Positions 18,910-27,841 of a stretch of DNA of 64,000 bases are shown here, one piece after another; the stretch's first letter is position 1, and each line of letters starts with the position of its first letter. Source of the stretch: Veillonella_A intestinalis (lineage in GTDB: Bacteria; Bacillota; Negativicutes; Veillonellales; Veillonellaceae). Below the pieces are notes generated by a model. It saw nothing but the letters and a program-made list of their open reading frames with translations, was not told where the DNA came from and made no database searches. The DNA lies in assembly GCF_943192895.1 (NCBI RefSeq), contig NZ_CALPCB010000003.1, positions 1-64,000 on the forward strand. The letters run 5' to 3'. A program made the position numbers and the translations under genes.

Positions 18910-19755
18910 TTATCCTAATTTAGGTTTTACTACATTATCTACCACAATAGAAAGACGCTCTACCGACATGCCTGTAATATACTCAATTTCATTAGATATG
19001 GCTTTGTGCATATCATGCATAATATCTTTAACAGGCCGACCTTTATACACAGACCCCCCCATATCTAGGAGTAGTGCATTAGTTCCTTTAGAGGTTTTTT
19101 TTATTTTAATATCATCACATTCTGCCATACCAGGCACTTTTGACAAACTATTTTTAATGAGTGCTTCAATCACTTGGTCAGAAAACGTTAAACGACCATA
19201 ATAACTAAATACAGGACGTACTACAGATTTTTCAAAATCTTCAGGCGCACCGGTAGATTTTGTGGATCGAGTACGGCGCAATATAGATTTAATTGGATCT
19301 ATCAAATAACCTTTAAAATGAGGTTTCAACTCCATCGTTGGCACAGGAATAATGTGCTTACCTTCTTTTAGGCGAGCACTTTGTGCTTTTTCAATTTCTT
19401 TTGAAGACGCAATATCTTCAATATGGATATAGCGTGCTGGTTTACCAATGCCTAAAGCTGTTGATATTTTACCCACCATATTTTCAGATGTACCTAAAAT
19501 TAAAATACGTTTAGGCTTAATAATATCTAGTTGTTCTTTAACAGACCGAACCTGTTCTGGATCTTGAAATATTGCACGACGTACAGCTTTAAGACGGCTT
19601 TCTTCTTTTTTTGCAGAAAAGCCTGCTACAATGCGATTATTATGGATTAAAATCCCATCATCAATAATACATTCTGCACTATTTTCATGAGCCACTACTA
19701 AGGCACGATGACTTTTACCAGTGCCACTAGGGCCAACAAAAGCAATAACTTCCAT
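18910..19755 (-). CDS. P-loop NTPase with C-terminal Asp23/Gls24-like domain
   Basis: A 281-residue protein with a Walker A motif GPSGTGKS at residues 8-15. A nucleotide-binding half follows to about residue 120 (PKRILILGTSENM resembles a later core strand), then a basic linker rich in Arg/Lys/Ser/Thr (about 165-185). The last 90 residues, starting near the GRLTFSDQVIEALIK segment, resemble the Asp23/YqhY fold: helix, GMAECDDIKIKK, a GGSVYKGRPVKDI turn, and a closing SVERLSIVVDNV strand. I know of no assigned function. It lies 19 bases before miaB in the tRNA-modification and repair run. A role in RNA or envelope homeostasis is only a guess. Confidence 0.6.
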   Translation of the reverse strand: MEVIAFVGPSGTGKSHRALVVAHENSAECIIDDGILIHNNRIVAGFSAKKEESRLKAVRRAIFQDPEQVRSVKEQLDIIKPKRILILGTSENMVGKISTALGIGKPARYIHIEDIASSKEIEKAQSARLKEGKHIIPVPTMELKPHFKGYLIDPIKSILRRTRSTKSTGAPEDFEKSVVRPVFSYYGRLTFSDQVIEALIKNSLSKVPGMAECDDIKIKKTSKGTNALLLDMGGSVYKGRPVKDIMHDMHKAISNEIEYITGMSVERLSIVVDNVVKPKLG

Positions 19756-19816
19756 AGTTTTCTCTCCCTATCTTATGATGTATAGCATTTGCTAATTATT
19801 ATTTAGACTATAACAC

Positions 19817-20635
19817 TTAAGACTGTAACACTCGCAAAAATTCTGCTACATCCTTACTTTCAATTAAATAGTCCCCTACAGCTAATGGCTCTTTATCTTT
19901 AATGCCATGAAAATCGGAGCCTCCCGTAATAAGTAATTTATGCTTATTAGCTAATTTACGAAACGCTGTGGAATCTTCTTTACTATGTTTCACATGGTAT
20001 ACTTCTATACCATCAAAAGGCAATTCCAATAATTCATGTACATCTTCTGCTGTACGAATTAAAATTGGATGCGCCATGACAGCTAAACCATTAGCACGAT
20101 GTATTAAATCAATAACATCACTCGGCTCTGCTTTAAACTTAGGTACATAGCAAGGACTTGTGCGATGTAAAATTGTTTTAAATGCCTCACTCACTGTAGT
20201 AACATATCCCTTTTTGATTAATAATTGTGATAAATGAGGACGTCCTAAGGAGTTAGCATGAGGAAACATTTCTTTTAATTCTTCCACTGACACGTCATAC
20301 CCATTGGCTGCACATAAATCAATCATTTTAAAAATACGAGATTGTCTCGACTCTTTAAAAAAAGCCATATAATCTAATAATTCTTTATTCGTATAATCAA
20401 AAGCATAGCCTAAAATATGTACATCACCATTATGATATGTTGAACTGAATTCACAACCAGGTATAACTGTAATATCTGGATCTAATTGATTCAATAATTC
20501 TAAGGAGCCTTCTATAGTATCATGATCAGTTAAAGCCATAATTTTTATTTTAGCTGCTTTATTAGCTTCACGTAAGTCTAAAGGTCGCATAACGCCATCA
20601 GAAGCGGTACTGTGCATATGAAAATCAACTAACAT
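19817..20635 (-). CDS. PHP-domain phosphoesterase (TrpH/RNase AM-type)
   Basis: A 272-residue PHP-domain protein. The first metal ligands are in DFHMHSTASDG near the N-terminus, followed by ALTDHDTIEG, PGCEFS, AVMAHP and the final GGSDFHG motif. This set and length match the YciV/TrpH family, whose characterised members hydrolyse 3',5'-nucleotide bisphosphates or trim 5' ends of RNA. GGAGG precedes the start. The gene leads the run that continues with the P-loop/Asp23-like gene and miaB, 61 bases downstream. Confidence 0.88.
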   Translation of the reverse strand: MLVDFHMHSTASDGVMRPLDLREANKAAKIKIMALTDHDTIEGSLELLNQLDPDITVIPGCEFSSTYHNGDVHILGYAFDYTNKELLDYMAFFKESRQSRIFKMIDLCAANGYDVSVEELKEMFPHANSLGRPHLSQLLIKKGYVTTVSEAFKTILHRTSPCYVPKFKAEPSDVIDLIHRANGLAVMAHPILIRTAEDVHELLELPFDGIEVYHVKHSKEDSTAFRKLANKHKLLITGGSDFHGIKDKEPLAVGDYLIESKDVAEFLRVLQS

Positions 20636-20804
20636 ATAATCTTACCTCCTAAGCTTACTATATCTAGATAAAAGTTGTATTAACTCATGTATTGAAAACA
20701 ATCTATCTTTTTATTATGACCTAAAATAGTGATTTATACAAGTATCAATCCTATAACCAATCATGAATAGCACTCCTATAAGCACAACTAAATAAATGGC
20801 AAAA

Positions 20805-20831
20805 GCAGTCGATAGAAACTCCATCGACTGC
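20805..20831 (-). terminator. Terminator of the rpsB-proS operon
   Basis: GCAGTCGAT and ATCGACTGC pair over nine bases with a nine-base loop, only seven bases beyond the proS stop, followed on the minus strand by TTTTGCC and further T-rich sequence. It closes the long translation/isoprenoid operon. Confidence 0.85.
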
Positions 20832-20837
20832 CATAGC

Positions 20838-22556
20838 TTATAAAGTATTTAACGTGTCTGCTACAACTGTAGTTACTTCGTCAATTGGCACTTCAACGGC
20901 TTCACCATTTTTGCGAAGCTTCATTTCTACAGCACCAGATTCTAACGTATTTTTACTTACTGTAATGCGCAATGGATAGCCAATTAAATCAGCATCTTTA
21001 AATTTAACACCAGCACGCTCTTTACGATCATCTAATAACACATCAACGCCAGCTGCTTTTAATGCTTCATATACACGGGTACTAACATCCATAAGAGCTT
21101 CGTCTTTTGCATTAATTGGCACTACCACTACTTCAAATGGCGCAATAGCTCGTGGCCAAATAATACCATTTTCATCATTAAATTGCTCAATCGCTGCTGC
21201 TAATGTACGCGATACACCAATACCATAGCATCCCATCACAAATGGATTAGGGCGACCATCCTGATTAAGGAAGGTAGCACTCATAGCTTCACTATACTTA
21301 GTGCCTAATTTAAAGACTTGCCCTACTTCAATCCCTTTAGCAATACTTAATTCGCCACCACAATTTGGACAGACATCATCAGCTGTAATTAAACGAATTG
21401 GCGCTACAATAATATCCTCAACATTGAAATCACGTTTTGGATTGATATTAATGTAATGCGCATCTTTTTTATTAGCACCACCACAAACGTTATAGGCTTC
21501 CATAACGCTTTCGTCTACAACAATTTTAAAAGTCTCAGTCTGTTTTAAACCAACCGGACTAATAAAACCAGCTGTTAAACCAGCACCTTGAAGTTCTTCT
21601 TCTGTTGCCATTTCTGGTTCAATTGTGCTGCCTACCGCATGTTGTACAGCAATTTCATTAACTTCGTGATCACCGCGAACAATCGCTAATACGACAACAC
21701 CATCAGTGGCTAATACTACAGCCTTAATTGTTTTAGCTAATGGTAAGCTTAATTGTTCTGCTACAGCTTCAATTGTTTTCGCATCAGGTGTTGGTACTTC
21801 TGTAAGCTCTAATGCGTCTTCCACCTCGGCTTTAATGACACCAGGTTTACCAATTTCAATATTAGCAGCATAGTCACAACTACTGCAATGAATAACATCA
21901 GCTTCACCAGATTCCGCCAAAGCCATAAATTCATGGCTATTGCTACCACCAATAGCACCTGAATCAGCTTCTACTGGTTTAAAATATAAACCACAACGGC
22001 TGAAAACACGTTCATACGCATGATACATATTCCAGTATGATACATCTAAACCAGCTTCATCCATATCAAAAGAATAAGCATCCTTCATGATAAATTCTCT
22101 ACTACGCATCAACCCATAACGAGGACGTCGTTCATCACGATATTTATTTTGAATTTGATATAAAGTCAATGGCAATTGGCGATACGAATTAACTTCCCCT
22201 TTTACCAATGTAGTAATCATTTCTTCATGAGTTGGTCCAAGACAGTATTGACGATCATGACGGTCTTTTAGACGAATCATTTCAGCGCCATATACTTTCC
22301 AACGACCAGACTCTTGCCAAATTTCAGCGGGCTGAATAATAGGCATCATAATTTCTTGTGCCCCAGCATTTGTCATTTCTTCATGAACGATAGCTTCAAT
22401 TTTACGAATACTTTTCCAAGCCAATGGCAAATAGGAGTAAATACCGCCAGTCATTTTACGAATCATACCAGCACGTAACATATACTGTTGACTAATTACG
22501 TCTGCATCAGCAGGTGTTTCCCTTAACGTTGGGGCATATAATTTACTAGCTAACAT
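20838..22556 (-). CDS. proS: Prolyl-tRNA synthetase (bacterial type, ProRS)
   Basis: A class II aminoacyl-tRNA synthetase of 572 residues. Motif 2 is visible in the RDERRPRYGLMRSREFIMKD stretch and motif 3 in GCYGIGVSRTLAA. The bacterial INS editing domain (about residues 225-385), which removes misloaded alanine, lies between motifs 2 and 3, and an anticodon-binding domain ends the protein. A ribosome site AAAGGAG overlaps the ispG stop. It is the last gene of the operon starting at rpsB. In many Firmicutes polC comes next, but here a terminator follows and polC lies elsewhere. Confidence 0.97.
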   Translation of the reverse strand: MLASKLYAPTLRETPADADVISQQYMLRAGMIRKMTGGIYSYLPLAWKSIRKIEAIVHEEMTNAGAQEIMMPIIQPAEIWQESGRWKVYGAEMIRLKDRHDRQYCLGPTHEEMITTLVKGEVNSYRQLPLTLYQIQNKYRDERRPRYGLMRSREFIMKDAYSFDMDEAGLDVSYWNMYHAYERVFSRCGLYFKPVEADSGAIGGSNSHEFMALAESGEADVIHCSSCDYAANIEIGKPGVIKAEVEDALELTEVPTPDAKTIEAVAEQLSLPLAKTIKAVVLATDGVVVLAIVRGDHEVNEIAVQHAVGSTIEPEMATEEELQGAGLTAGFISPVGLKQTETFKIVVDESVMEAYNVCGGANKKDAHYININPKRDFNVEDIIVAPIRLITADDVCPNCGGELSIAKGIEVGQVFKLGTKYSEAMSATFLNQDGRPNPFVMGCYGIGVSRTLAAAIEQFNDENGIIWPRAIAPFEVVVVPINAKDEALMDVSTRVYEALKAAGVDVLLDDRKERAGVKFKDADLIGYPLRITVSKNTLESGAVEMKLRKNGEAVEVPIDEVTTVVADTLNTL

Positions 22557-22564
22557 TTAATTCA

Positions 22565-23641
22565 TTACTCCTTTGCTTCTGTCTCTAAATACGTTTCTAT
22601 CTCATGGAATAAAGCATCCACTAATTCACTTTCATCTACAGTCTTAATAACTTCGCCTTTGCGGAAGACAATGCCGCGACCATCACCACCAGCGATACCA
22701 AAATCGGCTTCTCTAGCCTCACCGGGGCCATTCACAACACAGCCCATAACAGCCACACGAATAGGTGCTTTTATGCTCTTTAAACGAGCTTCTACCGTTT
22801 CAGCCATACTAAAGAGGTTGACACGACAACGACCACATGTTGGACAAGAAATCATAGTAGCACCGTAATTGCGAAGTCCTAAGGAACTTAAAATTGTTTT
22901 TCCTACTTCTACTTCATGAATAGGATCACCTGTTAAAGATACGCGCAAAGTATCACCAATCCCTTGTGCCAATAAAGCACCAATCCCAATAGAAGATTTT
23001 ACAGTGCCTTGTGAAATAGTACCTGCTTCGGTAACCCCTAAATGAAGAGGATACGGTACTTTAGCTGATAATTTCTGATACGCTTCAATCATAAGTGGCA
23101 CATCGGTTGCTTTAATTGATAATTTCATTTCTTTATAGTCTAAGGACTCTAAAATACGAACATGCTCTAAAGCAGCTTCTACCATCCCATCAGCACAAGG
23201 ATGACCACCATATTCTTTCAAAATATGAGCAGGCAAAGAACCAGCATTTACCCCAATACGAATTGGTATATGCTTTGGTTTTGCTTTTTCAATGACAGCA
23301 ACTACATTATCAATACCACCAATATTACCAGGATTAATGCGCAAGCCATCGACACCACTATCTATAGCCGCCAAAGCTAAGGTGTAATCAAAATGAATAT
23401 CTGCAATCAAAGGAATTTGAGCTTTCTCTTTTACTGCTTTAATTGCCTTAGCCGCTGCCATATCTGGCACTGCTAAGCGAACTAAATCACAGCCAGCCTC
23501 AGCTAAACGATTGATTTCAGCAATCGCTTTTTCAGTTTCCACTGGGTTAGTAGTAATCATAGATTGCACGCTAATAGGTGCAAAATGACCAATTGGCACA
23601 TTCCCTACTTTAATACGCGTTGTTTCTTTTCTGTTAATCAT
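22565..23641 (-). CDS. ispG: 4-hydroxy-3-methylbut-2-enyl diphosphate synthase IspG
   Basis: Penultimate enzyme of the MEP isoprenoid pathway, reducing MEcPP to HMBPP with a [4Fe-4S] cluster. The 358-residue protein has an N-terminal TIM barrel (VQSMITTNP start, DIHFDY motif). A C-terminal iron-sulfur domain carries cysteines in SCPTCGRC and MGCVVNGPGE. The length matches the short two-domain bacterial form. TAGGAG is well placed. dxr, the committed step of the same pathway, lies two genes upstream, and uppS, which uses the products, is in the same operon. Confidence 0.96.
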   Translation of the reverse strand: MINRKETTRIKVGNVPIGHFAPISVQSMITTNPVETEKAIAEINRLAEAGCDLVRLAVPDMAAAKAIKAVKEKAQIPLIADIHFDYTLALAAIDSGVDGLRINPGNIGGIDNVVAVIEKAKPKHIPIRIGVNAGSLPAHILKEYGGHPCADGMVEAALEHVRILESLDYKEMKLSIKATDVPLMIEAYQKLSAKVPYPLHLGVTEAGTISQGTVKSSIGIGALLAQGIGDTLRVSLTGDPIHEVEVGKTILSSLGLRNYGATMISCPTCGRCRVNLFSMAETVEARLKSIKAPIRVAVMGCVVNGPGEAREADFGIAGGDGRGIVFRKGEVIKTVDESELVDALFHEIETYLETEAKE

Positions 23642-23655
23642 AGGTAACTCCTATA

Positions 23656-24678
23656 TTACAGACGGCTAATATCATGAGTCGTAGCATAGACAAATAAGAG
23701 TATTAAAATAATGACCCCTGTCATCTGAATATACTGCAATGCCTTCACTGGCAAACGTCGTCTCGTAATTCCTTCAATTAATAATACAATTAAATGACCA
23801 CCATCTAAAGCAGGAATAGGCAATAAATTAATTACGCCTAAATTTAAGCTTAGTAAAGCAGTAAATTGTAATAAATACATAAAACCATTTTCAGCCATTT
23901 GACCAGCCATTTGAGCGACCCCAATAGGGCCTGCTAATTCAGCATTAGTAGTTCCTGTAATCATAGACCACAAGCCCTCTACCATACTTACTAAAACATA
24001 ACCAGTCGTATTAACTGCCTGAACAGCTGATTGACCAATTGTATATTCTTGCACAATAGATACAGGGTTAATGCCTATCACTGCACGCCCTTCATTACCC
24101 GTCTGTGTTGGAATAACAGATAATTCTTGCTCTTGTCCATCACGACTGATTACGATAGGAACAACGGTATTAGCAGTTCCTTGTAACTGCTTAGAAATAT
24201 CTGTCCATTCTGCTACCGGTTTGCCTTTAATTGATATAATCCGGTCATTCACCTGCATATGTGCCATAGCCGCTGGTGAATTACTCAACATATTCCCAAT
24301 AATTGGCTCTTTTGAAGGCGTTTGCACGCCATAAGTAGCATATACTATAAAGAATATAACAATAGCCAATAAAAAGTTAAAAATCGCGCCCGCCGCAATA
24401 ACGATAAAACGTTTCCACACCGGTTTATTTAAAAACGAACGATTATCTAATGGTTCTTCTGGATCCATACCAGCAATTTTATTATAGCCACCTAAAGGAA
24501 TAGCTCGAATGGAGTATAAAGTTTCTCCTTTTTGAACCTTAACAAGGGCTGGACCAAAACCTATAGCAAATTCGTCAACCCGCATGCCACTTGCTTTAGC
24601 GGTAATAAAATGCCCGAATTCATGAATAAACACAATGATGCCAAATACAAAGATTGTGGCAACGATAGTTAACAACAT
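23656..24678 (-). CDS. rseP: Site-2 intramembrane zinc protease RseP
   Basis: An intramembrane metalloprotease of 340 residues. The zinc-binding HEFGH lies in the first transmembrane helix, a single PDZ domain spans about residues 125-205 (VNDRIISIKGKPVAEW), and the second zinc-ligand segment NLLPIPALDGGH is in the third helix. Four membrane helices are visible. Family members cleave anti-sigma factors or clear signal peptides. The usual position between dxr and ispG is kept, eight bases after dxr. Confidence 0.93.
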   Translation of the reverse strand: MLLTIVATIFVFGIIVFIHEFGHFITAKASGMRVDEFAIGFGPALVKVQKGETLYSIRAIPLGGYNKIAGMDPEEPLDNRSFLNKPVWKRFIVIAAGAIFNFLLAIVIFFIVYATYGVQTPSKEPIIGNMLSNSPAAMAHMQVNDRIISIKGKPVAEWTDISKQLQGTANTVVPIVISRDGQEQELSVIPTQTGNEGRAVIGINPVSIVQEYTIGQSAVQAVNTTGYVLVSMVEGLWSMITGTTNAELAGPIGVAQMAGQMAENGFMYLLQFTALLSLNLGVINLLPIPALDGGHLIVLLIEGITRRRLPVKALQYIQMTGVIILILLFVYATTHDISRL

Positions 24679-24686
24679 AATCTCTC

Positions 24687-25832
24687 CTATTTAATCAAGG
24701 TTCTCGCTGTTTCACGAGCCCATAAATCAATCTCGCGTAAATGAGCCAAGGTAAAGGTTGGCTCTGATTCCATACGCTCTAATACAGTGACAACAGTTTT
24801 ATATATATCACCAAATTGAATTTTTCCAGCTAAAAAAGCATATACAGCTTCTTCATTTGCTGCATTAAAAACTGCTGGTTTAAACCCACCGGCACGGCCC
24901 ACTTCAAAAGCTAATTTTAAAGCAGGAAAATCATCATACCGTGGTGGAAAAAATTCTAATTGCAAGGCTTCCTCAAAGGTTAAGGTATCCATTTTTAACG
25001 GTTTACGTTCAGGATATGTTAAAGCATATTGAATTGGCTCGCGCATATCGGGATTGCCTAATTGAGCAAGAATTGCCCCATCTTTCATCATAATCATAGA
25101 ATGAACTATACTCTGAGGATGAACTGTCACCTTAATATGGTCAAAATCAAAACCAAATAGCCAGTGTGCCTCTATAACTTCCAATCCTTTATTAAATAAG
25201 GTCGCTGAATCTATAGTAATCTTGTTTCCCATATTCCAGGTCGGATGCCGTAAACAATCTGCTGCCGTAGCCGTAGCAATTTTTTCTGACGGCCATGTCC
25301 GTAAAGGACCGCCTGACGCCGTAATCAATAGTGAATCAACATTCTCTCGTTGCTGTCCTTCTAAACATTGAAAAATAGCACTATGTTCACTATCAATCGG
25401 CAATAATTGCACATCATATTCTTTACAAAGGGATGTAATTAAAGAACCACCAGCTACTAATGTTTCTTTGTTCGCTAAACCAATTGTTTTTTTAGCGCGA
25501 ATAGCTTCTACAGTTGGCTCAATACCAGCGGCTCCAACTACTGCAGTAACAACAAGTTCAGCCGTAGACCAAGTAGCGGCAGCTAATAAAGCCTCTTTGC
25601 CCCCTAGCAATTTGGTTGGCCCATTATATCGCTTCTTTAATTCTAAAAACGCTGTTTCATCAACTAAGCCAGCCATTTCAGGTTGAAATTCTTTAATTTG
25701 AGCTTCTAAGACATCTACATTATGATTAGCCACCAGTGCTTTTACAGAAAATAAATCAGGATGCTGTCGCACCACATCTAATGTTTGTGTGCCGATAGAA
25801 CCGGTACTCCCAAGAATACTCAGTGTTTTCAT
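24687..25832 (-). CDS. dxr: 1-deoxy-D-xylulose 5-phosphate reductoisomerase
   Basis: NADPH-dependent enzyme of 381 residues making 2-C-methyl-D-erythritol 4-phosphate, the committed step of the MEP pathway. The N-terminal dinucleotide fold has GSTGSIGTQTLD. The catalytic domain shows ANKETLVAGG, LLPIDSEHSA (metal-binding Asp and Glu) and TASGGPLR, followed by HPTWNMGNKITIDSATL. Length is typical. TTGGAG precedes the start. A 180-base gap with 14-base tandem repeats separates it from cdsA, unusual inside this compact operon. Confidence 0.97.
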   Translation of the reverse strand: MKTLSILGSTGSIGTQTLDVVRQHPDLFSVKALVANHNVDVLEAQIKEFQPEMAGLVDETAFLELKKRYNGPTKLLGGKEALLAAATWSTAELVVTAVVGAAGIEPTVEAIRAKKTIGLANKETLVAGGSLITSLCKEYDVQLLPIDSEHSAIFQCLEGQQRENVDSLLITASGGPLRTWPSEKIATATAADCLRHPTWNMGNKITIDSATLFNKGLEVIEAHWLFGFDFDHIKVTVHPQSIVHSMIMMKDGAILAQLGNPDMREPIQYALTYPERKPLKMDTLTFEEALQLEFFPPRYDDFPALKLAFEVGRAGGFKPAVFNAANEEAVYAFLAGKIQFGDIYKTVVTVLERMESEPTFTLAHLREIDLWARETARTLIK

Positions 25833-25916
25833 AGAAACTCCAATCCAATACAGTTTGCACTGTACTTTTATATATTACGTAACTTATACCTCAATCATAT
25901 TAATAGCAATAGTATA

Positions 25917-25972
25917 CATACAAACGCCTTCATACAGACGTCTTCATACAATTCTCTTTATACAATCGTACT
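25917..25972. repeat. Four 14-bp tandem repeats upstream of dxr
   Basis: Units begin at 25917, 25931, 25945 and 25959, each opening with CATACA or TATACA, with the first two units differing at only two of 14 positions. They lie in the cdsA-dxr gap, about 90-140 bases before the dxr start. No reading frame with a ribosome site covers them. Confidence 0.7.
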
Positions 25973-26012
25973 TATAATATATCAAAGCCCTTATAATAGA
26001 TTGAGATCCTTA

Positions 26013-26825
26013 TTATAATAAATAAACTAATACCATAGGTGCTGAAAAAAGCAAGCTATCAAAGCGATCTAAAACACCACCATGGCCAGGTAATAATACA
26101 CCCGAGTCTTTTACACCACAATAACGCTTTAATTTAGATTCAAATAAATCACCTAATGGTGCTACGATACCAGTTAATAGACCAGCGCCTAAACCAAGCA
26201 TAAGTGGCATGCCAACAATCACAGCATAAATTATGCCCGTAAATAAGCAACCTATAAAGCCACCAACATAGCCTTCTAAGGTTTTATTAGGGCTAATATT
26301 AGGGACAATCTTACGTTTTCCCCATTGACGGCCTGCAAAATAAGCAAAAGTATCACTAGCCCAAGTTGTAAATAGTAATAACCAGATTACTAATTCCCCC
26401 ATGTTGGCACTCACTACAGGAACAGACAATAATTCATAAATGGAAGTTTCACGAAGCATCAACAAAGCAGCAAAACCACCGTTAATGTAGAAAAAACCAA
26501 AAGTGGCACAACTTACAACAGATATATTTAAACGTGCTGACCCAAAAATATAAAGCAAGCCCATGGTCATAGCAGCAGCTGCGGCCACCATAATCGCCCA
26601 TTTATAAAAACCAAAGGTCAGCATTATCATTAATAGTGTGGAATATACATAGCCCCAACGTTCAGGAACTACAATATCAATTTTACGCAGCATACTTGCA
26701 TATTCCCGCCAACCTAATAAAGCTAACAGCAATATAATCGCATTAAAAAGATAACCACCTACAGTGATTGCTAGCACAGCAATAATAAACCCAATTAAAG
26801 CTGTAATGACACGAGTCTTGAGCAT
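26013..26825 (-). CDS. cdsA: Phosphatidate cytidylyltransferase CdsA
   Basis: Integral membrane enzyme of 270 residues making CDP-diacylglycerol for phospholipid synthesis. The signature near the C-terminus is present: SDTFAYFAGRQWGKRK, SPNKTLEGYVGG and the GHGGVLDRFDSL segment with the metal-binding aspartates. About seven hydrophobic helices precede or surround it. GGAGGA is six bases before the start. It follows uppS by one base in the same operon. Confidence 0.95.
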   Translation of the reverse strand: MLKTRVITALIGFIIAVLAITVGGYLFNAIILLLALLGWREYASMLRKIDIVVPERWGYVYSTLLMIMLTFGFYKWAIMVAAAAAMTMGLLYIFGSARLNISVVSCATFGFFYINGGFAALLMLRETSIYELLSVPVVSANMGELVIWLLLFTTWASDTFAYFAGRQWGKRKIVPNISPNKTLEGYVGGFIGCLFTGIIYAVIVGMPLMLGLGAGLLTGIVAPLGDLFESKLKRYCGVKDSGVLLPGHGGVLDRFDSLLFSAPMVLVYLL

Positions 26826-26826
26826 A

Positions 26827-27603
26827 TTATTCCTCCGTCTTTAAACCACCAAAGCGACGTTCTCGCTGCTGGTAAGCATATACAGCATCTAATAATGTTT
26901 GTGCTGTAAAATCAGGCCAATGCGTTTCTGTAAACCAAAATTCCGCATAGGCGAGTTGCCATAATAAGAAATTACTAATGCGATAATCATTACTTGGTCG
27001 GATTAATAAATCTACATTACTAAATTCTTGCGTAAACAAACGATTACCAAAAGACTCTTCTGTAATATCTTCTATAGCCAAAGTCCCAGCAGCCACGTCT
27101 TCAGCAGTGGCACGCACAGCTCGTACTATTTCATCGCGTCCCCCATAGTTAATGGCTAACTGTAAGGTAAGACCCGTATTATTCTGTGTTAAGGATTCAG
27201 CGTCAGCAATAATTTTTTGCAATTCTTCAGAAAGTCCCCCTATATAGCCAACAAAGCGAATACGCACATTTTTCTCATGCATATCACGCACATTGCCTAA
27301 CAGGTATTCACGAATCAAACTCATAAGTAAGGATACTTCCTGTTCTGGACGCTTCCAGTTTTCCGTAGAAAAACCGTATACTGTTAATGCTTTTATGCCA
27401 ATTTCATCAGCAGCAATAACTATTTTTTTTAATACATCAGCCCCAGCACGATGTCCCATCGTACGAGGCAAACCACGGCGTTTAGCCCAACGACCATTGC
27501 CATCCATAATAATAGCTACATGGTGAGGTATATTGTGAGGATCCAGTATAACATCAGTTAATGTTTTAGTATCCTCATTCTTACGTAGTAATTTCTTTAG
27601 CAT
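26827..27603 (-). CDS. uppS: Undecaprenyl diphosphate synthase (cis-prenyltransferase)
   Basis: Makes the C55 carrier lipid for peptidoglycan and outer polysaccharides. The 258-residue protein shows IIMDGNGRWAKRR with the catalytic Asp, MGHRAGAD, YGFSTENWKRP and the closing LIRPSNDYRISNFLLWQ and FTETHWPDF segments. The frame is open ten codons further upstream, but ATG 27603 (MLKKLLRK) has GAGG six bases before it and gives normal length. The start overlaps the end of the small upstream gene by 23 bases, implying coupled translation. Confidence 0.95.
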   Translation of the reverse strand: MLKKLLRKNEDTKTLTDVILDPHNIPHHVAIIMDGNGRWAKRRGLPRTMGHRAGADVLKKIVIAADEIGIKALTVYGFSTENWKRPEQEVSLLMSLIREYLLGNVRDMHEKNVRIRFVGYIGGLSEELQKIIADAESLTQNNTGLTLQLAINYGGRDEIVRAVRATAEDVAAGTLAIEDITEESFGNRLFTQEFSNVDLLIRPSNDYRISNFLLWQLAYAEFWFTETHWPDFTAQTLLDAVYAYQQRERRFGGLKTEE

Positions 27604-27841
27604 ATTGTACCTCATTGCAGTTTTCAAAACCACTTGCTACCATCGGACGATATAACAATATTTGCCATATCCCCATTTCCTCTACGTACGCTACTCGGCC
27701 TACGTAAAAATCATTGTCTGCAACAGTGAAAAATCGATTATAATTTTCACCGATAGTTACTGCAAAAGGGATATTGGCAGCTTGCAACATCTGCTGCGCA
27801 AGCTGCCAAGGTAATCCAACCATTAAGTTTGGCGTATTCAT
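27581..27841 (-). CDS. Small conserved-position protein of unknown function
   Basis: An 86-residue protein that I do not recognise. It starts with an amphipathic helix (LPWQLAQQMLQAA) and continues with beta-rich segments (PFAVTIGEN, FFTVADNDFYVGRVAYVEE, GIWQILLYRPM) before a polar tail. It looks like a compact alpha-beta fold with no signal peptide. The start overlaps the frr stop as TAATG and the end overlaps uppS by 23 bases, which supports real, coupled translation inside the operon. The ribosome site is weak (GGAAG). It could be a small regulator of the flanking functions, but nothing in the sequence says so. Confidence 0.65.
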   Translation of the reverse strand: MNTPNLMVGLPWQLAQQMLQAANIPFAVTIGENYNRFFTVADNDFYVGRVAYVEEMGIWQILLYRPMVASGFENCNEVQYAKEITT

